DNA from: Azospirillaceae bacterium
Lineage (GTDB): Bacteria; Pseudomonadota; Alphaproteobacteria; Azospirillales; Azospirillaceae
NCBI GenBank assembly: GCA_031291675.1
Contig: JARLIO010000073.1
Span: 1-64,000, forward strand
Direction: 5' to 3'
Length of the DNA stretch: 64,000 bases
Of the stretch, positions 57,535 to 64,000 are shown one piece after another; the stretch's first letter is position 1; each line of letters opens with the position of its first letter. The position numbers and the translations under genes are program-made. The notes beneath the pieces were generated by a model, which worked only from the letters and a program-made list of their open reading frames with translations, was not told where the DNA came from and did not search any database.

Positions 57535-57557
57535 GTTTCACACGAACTGCGTGAAAC
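57535..57557 (-). promoter_or_regulatory. inverted repeat in the dctP leader
   Basis: GTTTCAC (57535-57541) and GTGAAAC (57551-57557) form a perfect 7-bp inverted repeat with a 9-bp spacer, 20 bp from the dctP start codon. It may be an operator or a leader hairpin. It does not resemble the TGGTATGG sites near the GntR gene. Confidence 0.45.
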
Positions 57558-57658
57558 CGTTTCTTCACGTTACGCGCGTTCCGCTACCAACCTCTGGTTC
57601 CCGCCACCCGTTTGATGCCCGAAGGCTTGGCCAAAGAACCAGTCCGTCAAGAGTTTCC

Positions 57659-58492
57659 TCACAAAGCTGTCGCAACCGCCGCAGTGACGTCGATCGTGCA
57701 ATCGGCGGCACCGGAGAACAGGATGCGGCCCTGCACGCCCGGGACAACCGGGTGAACCCCCGTCGTCGCCCCGGTCAGAACGATGTCCCCCGGGTTCAAA
57801 CGCCGGCCGCGCGCCGCAAGATGATCGGCAAGAAACACCAGCGCCGCGATCGGACTGCCCGGAACGCCGGCGGCCGTTCCTTCGCCGACGGTCTTGCCGT
57901 CGATCACCATGCGCGACGTCAACCGCTCCGGCGGCGTGTCACGCCAGCCGGTCAGTTCCGGACCGACGACCGCGCCGGCATTATTACCGTGATCGCAAAC
58001 CACCGCCAACGGGCCGATCTGGTTGAGCGTCGCCAACGGGCTGGAGGCGATCTCGGCGCCCGCATGAAGCGAGGCCAGCGCCGCCAGAATTCCCGCCACG
58101 GTGAAGCCGTCGGCGCCGGCTTCGGGGCTGCGCGCGAAGCGCGCCACAAATTCGGCCTCCAGAGCCGCGAACCCGCCGACGAACACCGGGGCCAAAACGG
58201 AACCACCATCCGGCCGATCGTGAATGGCATCCGCGAAGATTGGTCCGGCAAGCCGATCGGCCCCCAGCGAAGCGCGCAGATCCGGGTGGATCATCGCGAC
58301 CTTCCAGCCCGCGACCGGCCGGCTGGTCAAGGCCAGGCAGCGTTCCTGAACGGCGTAGGCGTCTGCAAGCGTCGTCGGAAGGGTTCCGGGAAAAGCATCA
58401 AGCGGCAGGGCGCGACGCCGCGCGGTCACAAAAGCTTGGGCGGTGACTTCGGTCGTCTTTTCCACTTCCAGGTTTACCTTCCCCATGTTCAT
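57659..58492 (-). CDS. 2-keto-4-pentenoate hydratase-like (FAH superfamily) protein
   Basis: This protein of about 277 residues belongs to the MhpD/hydratase branch of the fumarylacetoacetate hydrolase superfamily. The metal site is suggested by A-L-E-A-E-F-V-A-R-F (E-x-E) near residue 113, with W-K-V-A-M earlier and L-V-F-L-A-D-H-L-A-A-R-G-R-R-L-N-P-G-D-I-V-L-T-G-A near the C-terminus. Between the TRAP genes and GntR it probably acts on a catabolic intermediate, but the known kdu pathway has no step for it, so its substrate is open. Starts at 58492, 58486 or 58519 are possible; none has a strong ribosome site. It may be cotranscribed with dctP 143 bp downstream. Confidence 0.82.
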   Translation of the reverse strand: MNMGKVNLEVEKTTEVTAQAFVTARRRALPLDAFPGTLPTTLADAYAVQERCLALTSRPVAGWKVAMIHPDLRASLGADRLAGPIFADAIHDRPDGGSVLAPVFVGGFAALEAEFVARFARSPEAGADGFTVAGILAALASLHAGAEIASSPLATLNQIGPLAVVCDHGNNAGAVVGPELTGWRDTPPERLTSRMVIDGKTVGEGTAAGVPGSPIAALVFLADHLAARGRRLNPGDIVLTGATTGVHPVVPGVQGRILFSGAADCTIDVTAAVATAL

Positions 58493-58543
58493 GCCACTTT
58501 TTGTTACCACAGGCGGCATCTCTTGGCGATCACCGGTCGGGGC

Positions 58544-58588
58544 TTGGTATGGTACGCCATTCCCTTCGCCCGGCGTTCTGTGGTATGG
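58544..58588. promoter_or_regulatory. two TGGTATGG sites in the divergent GntR / hydratase region
   Basis: TGGTATGG occurs at 58545-58552 and again at 58581-58588. The first lies in TTGGTATGGTACGCCA, a near-palindrome like the TTGGTATACCAA-type operators bound by FCD-class GntR regulators of uronate genes (UxuR/ExuR). The sites lie between the divergent hydratase and regulator genes, where an autoregulated repressor would act. Confidence 0.5.
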
Positions 58589-58693
58589 CAGCTCATATAT
58601 CAGATTTTCCGTGGATTGACCATGACCGGAATCGTCGCAGATCGCGGTCAAAATCATCACCCCACGGTCTTGGAGACGGAGAGGCGGAACCGC

Positions 58694-59410
58694 ATGACAG
58701 GATCGGCAAACGACATGATCACCGGGAGCCCCGTCATTGAACTGGGCACGGAACCGGGAGAAACCGCGGCGCGGCGCGTCGAACGGGCGATTCGCAAGGC
58801 GATTGTCACCCTTGAACTGCCGCCGGGGTGCGCGCTTTCGGAAAAGGATCTTGCCGATCGCTGCGGCATTTCGCGCCAGCCGGTGCGCGAGGCCTTCATC
58901 GCCCTGGCCCGCGCCGGACTGGTCACGATCCAGCCGCGCCGCGGCACCTTCGTTACCAAAATTTCAACCGAGCATCTGCGCCAGGGCCGATTCATCCGCG
59001 AGTCGCTTGAGATCGCCGTCGTCCGTGCCGCCTGCGCCGCCTTCGATTCGGGTGTGCGCTGCGAAATCGACGCGATCCTGGCACGGCAGGCAGTCCACGC
59101 CGACGCTCAGGACCATATCGCCTTCCAGCGCGAAGACGACCAGTTTCATGCCGCCCTGGCCGAGGGCTCGGGGTTTCGCACCGCCTGGGTCGTGATCGAG
59201 GACATCAAGGCGCACATGGACCGCGTCTGCTACCTCACCCTGCGCCCTCACGAGGCCGCACCGTCTTTGATTGCCCAGCACCACGAGATCGTCGCAGCGA
59301 TCGACGCGCGGAACCCCGATGCGGCGGAACGGGCGATACGCCGCCATCTCGCCGAGATCCTGAAGGCGATGCCACAGGTTGAGAGAATGTACAGCGATCT
59401 CTTCGCCTGA
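58694..59410 (+). CDS. GntR-family regulator, FCD subclass
   Basis: This 238-residue regulator has an N-terminal winged helix (R-V-E-R-A-I-R-K-A-I-V-T-L-E-L-P-P-G then L-A-D-R-C-G-I-S-R-Q-P-V-R-E-A-F) and a C-terminal FCD ligand domain. The metal-binding residues are in D-D-Q-F-H-A-A-L, Q-H-H-E-I-V-A-A-I and R-R-H-L-A-E-I. FCD regulators respond to small organic acids such as uronates. The ATG at 58694 follows GGAGAGGCGGAACCGC; an ATG at 58622 is an alternative. It is divergent from the hydratase/TRAP genes and codirectional with kduI-kduD 60 bp downstream, so it probably controls both arms. Confidence 0.92.
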   Translation: MTGSANDMITGSPVIELGTEPGETAARRVERAIRKAIVTLELPPGCALSEKDLADRCGISRQPVREAFIALARAGLVTIQPRRGTFVTKISTEHLRQGRFIRESLEIAVVRAACAAFDSGVRCEIDAILARQAVHADAQDHIAFQREDDQFHAALAEGSGFRTAWVVIEDIKAHMDRVCYLTLRPHEAAPSLIAQHHEIVAAIDARNPDAAERAIRRHLAEILKAMPQVERMYSDLFA

Positions 59411-59470
59411 ACCACAACCGATGCGGCCGCGGCCAAACGCCACAGCCGCCGATAACCGGAGAAGAAGAAC

Positions 59471-60313
59471 ATGACCGTTGATATCCGCCACGCGCTTCAT
59501 TTCACGCAGGTCGAGACGTTCGGAACCGCGGAACTCCGCAATCACTTCCTGATCGAGACACTGTTTGAGCCCGGGCGCATCACGGCGACCCTGACCCATT
59601 ACGACCGGATGCTGATTCTGGGCATCGCACCGACCGATGCCCCGCTGGCCTTTGGTCCGGAGCTGGCGGGGGCCGTCGGCACCAGCTTCGTGCTGGAGCG
59701 CCGCGAGATCGGCATCATCAATATCGGCGGGCCGGCGACGATCACCGCCGACGGCACCGTGTACCCGATTGAGTTTCAGGAAGCGGTCTATCTCGGCCAG
59801 GGCACGCGCGACGTAACCTTCGCCAGCCGCGATCCGGCACAGCCGGCCCGGCTCTACGCCGTGTCGGCGCCGGCCCACCAGCGCCATCCGGGGCGCAAGA
59901 TCGCCATTGCCGATGCGTCCCCGGCACCGCTGGGATCACAGGACAGCGCCAATGCGCGCACCATCTACAAATATATCCATCCCGGCCTGATGCCGAGCTG
60001 CCAACTGGTGATGGGCTTGACCCGCCTGGCCCCTGGCAGCATCTGGAACACAATGCCGGCCCATACCCACGACCGCCGGATGGAGGCCTACCTCTATTTC
60101 GAACTGCCGGCGGATGCCGCCGTCGTCCATCTGATGGGCCGGCCCGAAGCGACGCGCCACCTGATCGTACGCAATGAGCAGGCCGTGATCTCCCCGCCCT
60201 GGTCGATCCATTCCGGAGCCGGCACCGCGGCCTATGCCTTCATCTGGGCCATGGGCGGCGACAACCAGTCCTTCGCCGACATGGACTTTGTCGCCATGGG
60301 CGACCTGAAATGA
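59471..60313 (+). CDS. kduI: 5-dehydro-4-deoxy-D-glucuronate isomerase
   Basis: KduI isomerises 5-keto-4-deoxyuronate, produced from unsaturated uronates, to 2,5-diketo-3-deoxygluconate. The 280-residue length is standard. The cupin zinc site is visible as A-H-T-H-D-R-R-M-E-A-Y (two His and Glu) near residue 195 and W-S-I-H-S-G near 240. Y-K-Y-I-H-P and S-C-Q-L-V-M-G-L-T lie before it. The start follows GGAGAAGAAGAAC. It overlaps kduD by four bases. Confidence 0.96.
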   Translation: MTVDIRHALHFTQVETFGTAELRNHFLIETLFEPGRITATLTHYDRMLILGIAPTDAPLAFGPELAGAVGTSFVLERREIGIINIGGPATITADGTVYPIEFQEAVYLGQGTRDVTFASRDPAQPARLYAVSAPAHQRHPGRKIAIADASPAPLGSQDSANARTIYKYIHPGLMPSCQLVMGLTRLAPGSIWNTMPAHTHDRRMEAYLYFELPADAAVVHLMGRPEATRHLIVRNEQAVISPPWSIHSGAGTAAYAFIWAMGGDNQSFADMDFVAMGDLK

Positions 60314-61074
60314 GCGCCGGCACGCTATTCGATCTGTCGGGCCGCGTCGCCCTGGTCACCGGCGCGCGAACCGGGCTGGGCCAAGGCGTGGCGCGAGCCC
60401 TGGCCGGCGCCGGCGCCGATATCGTCGGCCTGGGATCGTCGCCGATGCCCGAAACCGCGGCGATCGTGACCGGTCTCGGACGACGATTCCGTCAGGCCCT
60501 TGTCGATCTGGGCGCGCGCCATGACTTCGCGGCCGTGATTACGGACATCGAGACCGGCTTTGGCCCGATCGACATCCTGGTCAACAATGCCGGGATCATC
60601 CGCCGCGCCGACGTGCTCGATTTCAGTGAGGAAGACTGGGACGCGGTGATGACGGTCAATCTGAAGAGTTTGTTCTTCCTGACCCAGGCGGTGGCGCGGT
60701 CGATGGCGGCACGCGGTGCCGCCGGACGGATCATCTCGATTGCTTCCCTGCTGTCGTTCCAGGGGGGGATCCGGGTGCCGTCCTACACGGCGGCCAAACA
60801 TGGCGTCGTCGGTCTGACCAAGCTGCTCGCCAATGAACTGGCACCCAAGGGCATCACGGTCAACGCGATCGCCCCCGGCTACATGGTAACCGACAATACC
60901 GCGGCGCTCCGCGCCGATCCGGTGCGCGAACGGCAGATCCTGGAGCGGATCCCCGCCGGCCGCTGGGGTGCGATCGACGACCTGGCCACCGCGGTGCTGT
61001 TCCTGGCCGCGCCGGCATCAGGCTATGTCACCGGCATCACACTGCCGGTCGATGGCGGCTGGCTGGCCCGCTGA
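60310..61074 (+). CDS. kduD: 2-dehydro-3-deoxy-D-gluconate 5-dehydrogenase
   Basis: KduD is a classical SDR that reduces 2,5-diketo-3-deoxygluconate to 2-keto-3-deoxygluconate with NADH. The 254 residues hold T-G-A-R-T-G-L-G-Q-G (cofactor), N-N-A-G, the catalytic S-I-A-S-L and Y-T-A-A-K, and the final P-V-D-G-G-W. Its position directly after kduI (ATGA overlap) makes the assignment firm. KDG kinase and aldolase are not in the window. Tandem hairpins follow. Confidence 0.95.
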   Translation: MSAGTLFDLSGRVALVTGARTGLGQGVARALAGAGADIVGLGSSPMPETAAIVTGLGRRFRQALVDLGARHDFAAVITDIETGFGPIDILVNNAGIIRRADVLDFSEEDWDAVMTVNLKSLFFLTQAVARSMAARGAAGRIISIASLLSFQGGIRVPSYTAAKHGVVGLTKLLANELAPKGITVNAIAPGYMVTDNTAALRADPVRERQILERIPAGRWGAIDDLATAVLFLAAPASGYVTGITLPVDGGWLAR

Positions 61075-61079
61075 CAGCC

Positions 61080-61138
61080 GCATCCCCTGGCAGCCGCCCC
61101 GGTTGCCAGGGGATGCGCCGCGGCGGGTTTCGCCGCGG
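61080..61138. terminator. tandem hairpins between kduD and the CDC48-like gene
   Basis: GCATCCCCTGGCA (61080-61092) pairs perfectly with TGCCAGGGGATGC (61104-61116). A second stem CCGCGGCG (61118-61125) pairs with CGCCGCGG (61131-61138). Repeat copy D follows at once. The set lies between two convergent genes and should stop transcription from both sides. Confidence 0.75.
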
Positions 61139-61142
61139 ACCC

Positions 61143-61244
61143 TAGAGCTGTTTCCGATCACGTTGGATCGGAAACAGCTCTAGATCTTTGTTTTGTCGCA
61201 TTTTCTACGCCCAACCGGAACCCACTTGGTCGGAAAATGCTCTA
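61143..61244 (+). repeat. dispersed about 100-bp repeat, copy D (most regular copy)
   Basis: The first part is a perfect palindrome: AGAGCTGTTTCCGATC, 6-nt centre, GATCGGAAACAGCTCT. After the conserved spacer with TTTGTTTTGTCGCATTTTCT comes a second weak inverted segment ending GGAAAATGCTCTA. The last CTA (61242-61244) is the TAG stop of the CDC48-like gene on the minus strand. Confidence 0.93.
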
Positions 61245-63452
61245 AAGCGGCGTCACTTGCGGCAAGGCCGGTGCCGGTGATGCGGCCGTTCGCGCCGCCA
61301 GCGCGTCGTCGAAATCGCAGGGTTCGAGGCGCAACGCGACGGCATCGACCGATCCGCCGTTCGGCGAAGGAAAGACCCGGCGGATGGCATTCATGGCGGC
61401 GCGATCACAAAAGAAACGGACATCGGCGGCCGACATGCCTTCCGTCCGCTCCGCCAGCGCCGCAAGATCGACCCGCCCGTCCATCGGCTTCTTGCGCAAA
61501 TGAACCTCCAGGATCGCCGCGCGCGCGGCACGGTCCGGCCGGCCGACCTCAAGGTGAAAATCGAGTCGCCCTGGCCGCAGCAGCGCTTCGTCGATCATGT
61601 CCAACCGATTGGTCGCGGCGATCACCCAAACATCTCTCAGGGTCTCGACACCGTCGAGCTCGGTGAGCAATTGACTGACGACCCGGTCGGTCACCGGCGA
61701 ACGGCCGTCAAATCCCCGTTTGGGCGCCAGAGCATCAACCTCATCCAGGAAAACAATGCACGGCGCCGCATGACGCGCGCGCGCGAAAAGTTCACGGACG
61801 CCCTGTTCCGACTCACCGACATATTTCGACAAAAGCTCCGGTCCCTTGACCGAAATGAAATTGATCTTGCTCTGCGAGGCCAGGGCTTTCGCCAGCAATG
61901 TCTTGCCATTTCCCGGGGGACCATAGAGCAGGATGCCGCGCGAGGGCTTCAAGCCGATCTGTTCAAAGAGAAGCGGCTGGCTCAGGGGCCAGGCGATCGC
62001 CTCTTTCAAGGCAGCCTTGATCGGTTCGAGCCCGCCCACATCCTCCCAGCGCACATTCGGGACTTCGATGGCCACTTCGCGCAGCCCCGAGGGCGCAACC
62101 TGGATCAGCGCCTCCCTGAAATCGGGGGCACGCACCTCCAGCGCCATCAGCGCCTGGTACGGGATCGGCCCCGTATCGAGCGACAACTCCGGAAGCTGGC
62201 GACGCAACGCTGCCAGCGCGGCTTCGCGACACAGGGCGTTCAGGTCGGCACCGGTAAAGCCATGCGTCGCCGCGGCCAGTTCGGCGAGATCGACATCGCC
62301 CGCAAGCGGCATGCCGCGCGCATAGATCTCCAGGATCTCGCGCCGGGCGCGCTCATTGGGAATGCCGATCGCGATCTCCCGGTCGAAACGGCCGGGCCGG
62401 CGTAACGCCGGATCGATGCTGTTGGGCCGGTTCGTCGCCGCCATGACGATCACGTCACCACGGCCCTTGAGGCCGTCCATCAGCGCCAGAAGTTGGGCGA
62501 CGACACGCTTCTCGACCTCGCCCTCGACCCGATCCCGCTTGGGGGCGATCGCATCGATCTCGTCAAAAAAGATGATGCAGGGTGCGCGCTTTTGGGCATC
62601 TTCGAAAATCTTGCGCAGCCGGGCTTCGCTCTCGCCATAAAATTTCTGGATGATCTCCGGCCCGCTGACATAAATGAACGCCGTATCGCATTCGTGCGCC
62701 ACCGCGCGCGCCAACAATGTCTTGCCGCAACCGGGCAGCCCATGCATCAGGACCCCCTTGGGCGGCATCATGCCCAGGCGCTCGAAGATCTCGGGATGGG
62801 TCAGCGGCAACTCGATCATTTCGCGTATTTTCGCGACTTCGCGTTCCATGCCCCCAAGATCGTCATAGGTGACGATGTCCTCGCCCCCGCCTTCGGTCTT
62901 TGCGGCGGCGTTGCCGCGGGCGGGCTCGACCGCGAGCAAGGTATCGGCGTGGATCATCACCGGGCCATTGGGCTCGGTACCGACCACGTTAAAATCGCGA
63001 CGGCTGGCACCAAACAAGGCGATCTGAATGCGATCGCCGGTCTTCACGGCCAGCCCGTCCAGACGGCGTGCCGCGTACTCGATCTCGTCCTCACGCATGG
63101 CACCCGCCCCCAGCGGCGCGACGACGACACGACGCGCCGCCGCACAGGCGACGATGCCGATCGCCGCCTTCTGGCCAAGCGCCACGCCGGCATTGCTGCG
63201 GGCGACGCCATCGAGCTGGATGACCTGCTGGCCCCTGTGCTCCTTGAAGGTCGGCATCGCCTTGGCGACGGTCCGGGTCCGGCCCTCGATCTCCAACACA
63301 TCGCCCGGTGACGCGCCGATCTGCCGCAGCGTTTCCGGATCGATCCGGGCGATCCCGCGTCCGACGTCTTCGCGCCGCGCCTCGACAACGGTCAGTCGCA
63401 GCTTGCTGTCGTCTTCTTTTCGTGGTGCTTCGCGGACCATCGAATTCCCCAT
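61242..63452 (-). CDS. CDC48/VAT-like double AAA+ ATPase
   Basis: This 736-residue protein has the Cdc48/p97/VAT layout, common in archaea and eukaryotes but sporadic in bacteria. An N domain (residues about 15-190, double-psi barrel pattern L-R-L-T-V-V-E-A) precedes D1 and D2. D1 has G-L-P-G-C-G-K-T, F-F-D-E-I-D and A-A-T-N-R-P-N-S-I-D; D2 has G-P-P-G-N-G-K-T, F-L-D-E-V-D and a closing R-P-G-R-L-D arginine-finger region. Pore loops K-F-Y-G-E-S-E and K-Y-V-G-E-S-E are intact, so an active unfoldase is predicted. The start is ATG 63452 or 63440, the latter with GGGGAATTCG ahead. It lies 19 bp after an unknown gene. Confidence 0.94.
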   Translation of the reverse strand: MGNSMVREAPRKEDDSKLRLTVVEARREDVGRGIARIDPETLRQIGASPGDVLEIEGRTRTVAKAMPTFKEHRGQQVIQLDGVARSNAGVALGQKAAIGIVACAAARRVVVAPLGAGAMREDEIEYAARRLDGLAVKTGDRIQIALFGASRRDFNVVGTEPNGPVMIHADTLLAVEPARGNAAAKTEGGGEDIVTYDDLGGMEREVAKIREMIELPLTHPEIFERLGMMPPKGVLMHGLPGCGKTLLARAVAHECDTAFIYVSGPEIIQKFYGESEARLRKIFEDAQKRAPCIIFFDEIDAIAPKRDRVEGEVEKRVVAQLLALMDGLKGRGDVIVMAATNRPNSIDPALRRPGRFDREIAIGIPNERARREILEIYARGMPLAGDVDLAELAAATHGFTGADLNALCREAALAALRRQLPELSLDTGPIPYQALMALEVRAPDFREALIQVAPSGLREVAIEVPNVRWEDVGGLEPIKAALKEAIAWPLSQPLLFEQIGLKPSRGILLYGPPGNGKTLLAKALASQSKINFISVKGPELLSKYVGESEQGVRELFARARHAAPCIVFLDEVDALAPKRGFDGRSPVTDRVVSQLLTELDGVETLRDVWVIAATNRLDMIDEALLRPGRLDFHLEVGRPDRAARAAILEVHLRKKPMDGRVDLAALAERTEGMSAADVRFFCDRAAMNAIRRVFPSPNGGSVDAVALRLEPCDFDDALAARTAASPAPALPQVTPL

Positions 63453-63471
63453 CTTCTGCCGTTAAGGGTCG

Positions 63472-64000
63472 TCATTGGCTGCGAATTGCCAAATATTCGA
63501 CCTTGATGCGCCGCGGTAGATACGTCGCGACCTTGTGCAGGGCGCCCATGAAGAGGATCCCGTCCCTGCCTTCGCCAAGCGTTGCGTCGATTTGGCCGAC
63601 GATGAAACGGTCGCGCGCCTCGAGCAGGGCCGAAGCCTGCGCCTCGGTGCGCTCGGCCGATTGAAAAAGCTTGTATTCATCAAGAAGCAGGGCGAGCGAT
63701 TCCGTGCCGACCAACTGGGCGCCGCCTTGCATCAGACTTTCCAGAAGCTGATGATTTCGGCTGCCCTGGGCGGCCAGATCATGAACCAGCGCACTCTCGC
63801 GACCGCTGACGGGCAAACTGTCCTGGTACAGATTGACGCGCGTGAGATCGAGCTTGAGCGCCCCGATCGCATCGGCGATGCCACGCCAAATGGCGTCGAA
63901 CTCCGCCGATCGTTCCACCCATTTGCGCTCGCCATAGCGGGCGACGAACGCAACCTTATAGGCCGCCGCGGCGGAACCCATCTCCGCGGTGCTGTGAACG
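63472..64000 (-). CDS. unknown protein upstream of the CDC48-like ATPase, 5' end beyond the window
   Basis: I do not recognise this protein. The frame is open to the right edge, so the ATG at 63981 need not be the start (the residues before it read V-H-S-T-A-E). The visible 176 residues are helical and charged, with K-V-A-F-V-A-R-Y-G-E-R-K-W-V-E, V-N-L-Y-Q-D-S-L-P-V-S-G-R-E, L-L-E-S-L-M-Q-G-G-A-Q-L-V-G-T-E-S and a C-terminal G-I-L-F-M-G-A-L-H-K-V. No membrane helix is seen. It ends 19 bp before the ATPase gene on the same strand, so the two are probably cotranscribed and it may be an adaptor or substrate. Confidence 0.7.
   Translation of the reverse strand, partial: VHSTAEMGSAAAAYKVAFVARYGERKWVERSAEFDAIWRGIADAIGALKLDLTRVNLYQDSLPVSGRESALVHDLAAQGSRNHQLLESLMQGGAQLVGTESLALLLDEYKLFQSAERTEAQASALLEARDRFIVGQIDATLGEGRDGILFMGALHKVATYLPRRIKVEYLAIRSQ

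Noticed and set aside
57482-59410. A 642-codon form of the GntR regulator
   Set aside because: The first two thirds are antisense to the hydratase gene; the regulator begins at 58694 or 58622.

Overview
The window is a 64 kb piece of a GC-rich alphaproteobacterial chromosome. The best fit is a Rhodospirillales-type organism. The evidence is a gyrA with an acidic C-terminal insert, a stand-alone motB without motA, a ChvG/ChvI-like two-component pair, a phasin, an NDUFS4-like complex I subunit, a Bpt-type leucyltransferase with clpS-clpA, and many chemoreceptors and c-di-GMP proteins. Motility and signalling genes dominate, which suggests a flagellated, environmentally responsive heterotroph that stores polyhydroxyalkanoate.

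Layout. Positions 1-1560 are an accessory segment: the start of an IS1595-type transposase, the 3' half of a reverse transcriptase gene, and an AlpA-like regulator. A cluster of GGTAAC motifs lies against the 3' end of tRNA-Lys, so an integrated element probably ends here. Positions 1752-5671 hold coaD, gyrA and an orphan FitA-like antitoxin. Positions 6769-18528 hold a soluble poly-HAMP chemoreceptor, a penicillin-acylase-family hydrolase coupled to a threonine ammonia-lyase, a flavin reductase, motB, an ATP-grasp/alpha-E pair and bpt. Positions 19095-38903 are a signalling block: two tandem chemoreceptors, a giant hybrid kinase with a diguanylate cyclase, a substrate-binding protein/kinase/EAL operon, a ChvGI-like pair and a lipoprotein. 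Positions 39030-46832 hold a patatin, a GNAT-fold protein, a CoA transferase, clpA, clpS and a phasin with a readable promoter and PhaR-type site. Positions 47287-54290 hold the Anbu protease, a Panacea-domain toxin-antitoxin-like pair next to tRNA-Arg, an NDUFS4-like gene, tRNA-Pro, a DUF192 gene and a TPP-riboswitch-controlled ABC transporter (thiZXY). Positions 54386-61074 are a uronate locus: TRAP transporter, FAH-family hydratase, GntR regulator, kduI and kduD. The right edge carries a bacterial CDC48/VAT-like double AAA+ ATPase and a truncated unknown partner.

How the parts connect. ClpS-ClpA (43432-46062) and Bpt (17761-18528) are the recognition and tagging arms of the bacterial N-degron pathway. 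The ATP-grasp and alpha-E proteins (15323-17747) commonly co-occur with Anbu (47287), which here lies 30 kb away. The TRAP transporter, GntR, KduI and KduD form an import-and-catabolism unit for unsaturated uronates. A dispersed repeat of about 100 bp occurs five times, always in gene gaps, and supplies stop codons to two flanking genes.

The most interesting candidates are the Panacea two-gene module with an unrecognised partner (48375-49327), the substrate-binding-protein/kinase/phosphodiesterase operon without a transporter (30325-35202), the CDC48-like ATPase operon (61242-64000), and the tRNA-Lys-proximal island with a decapitated reverse transcriptase (1-1560).
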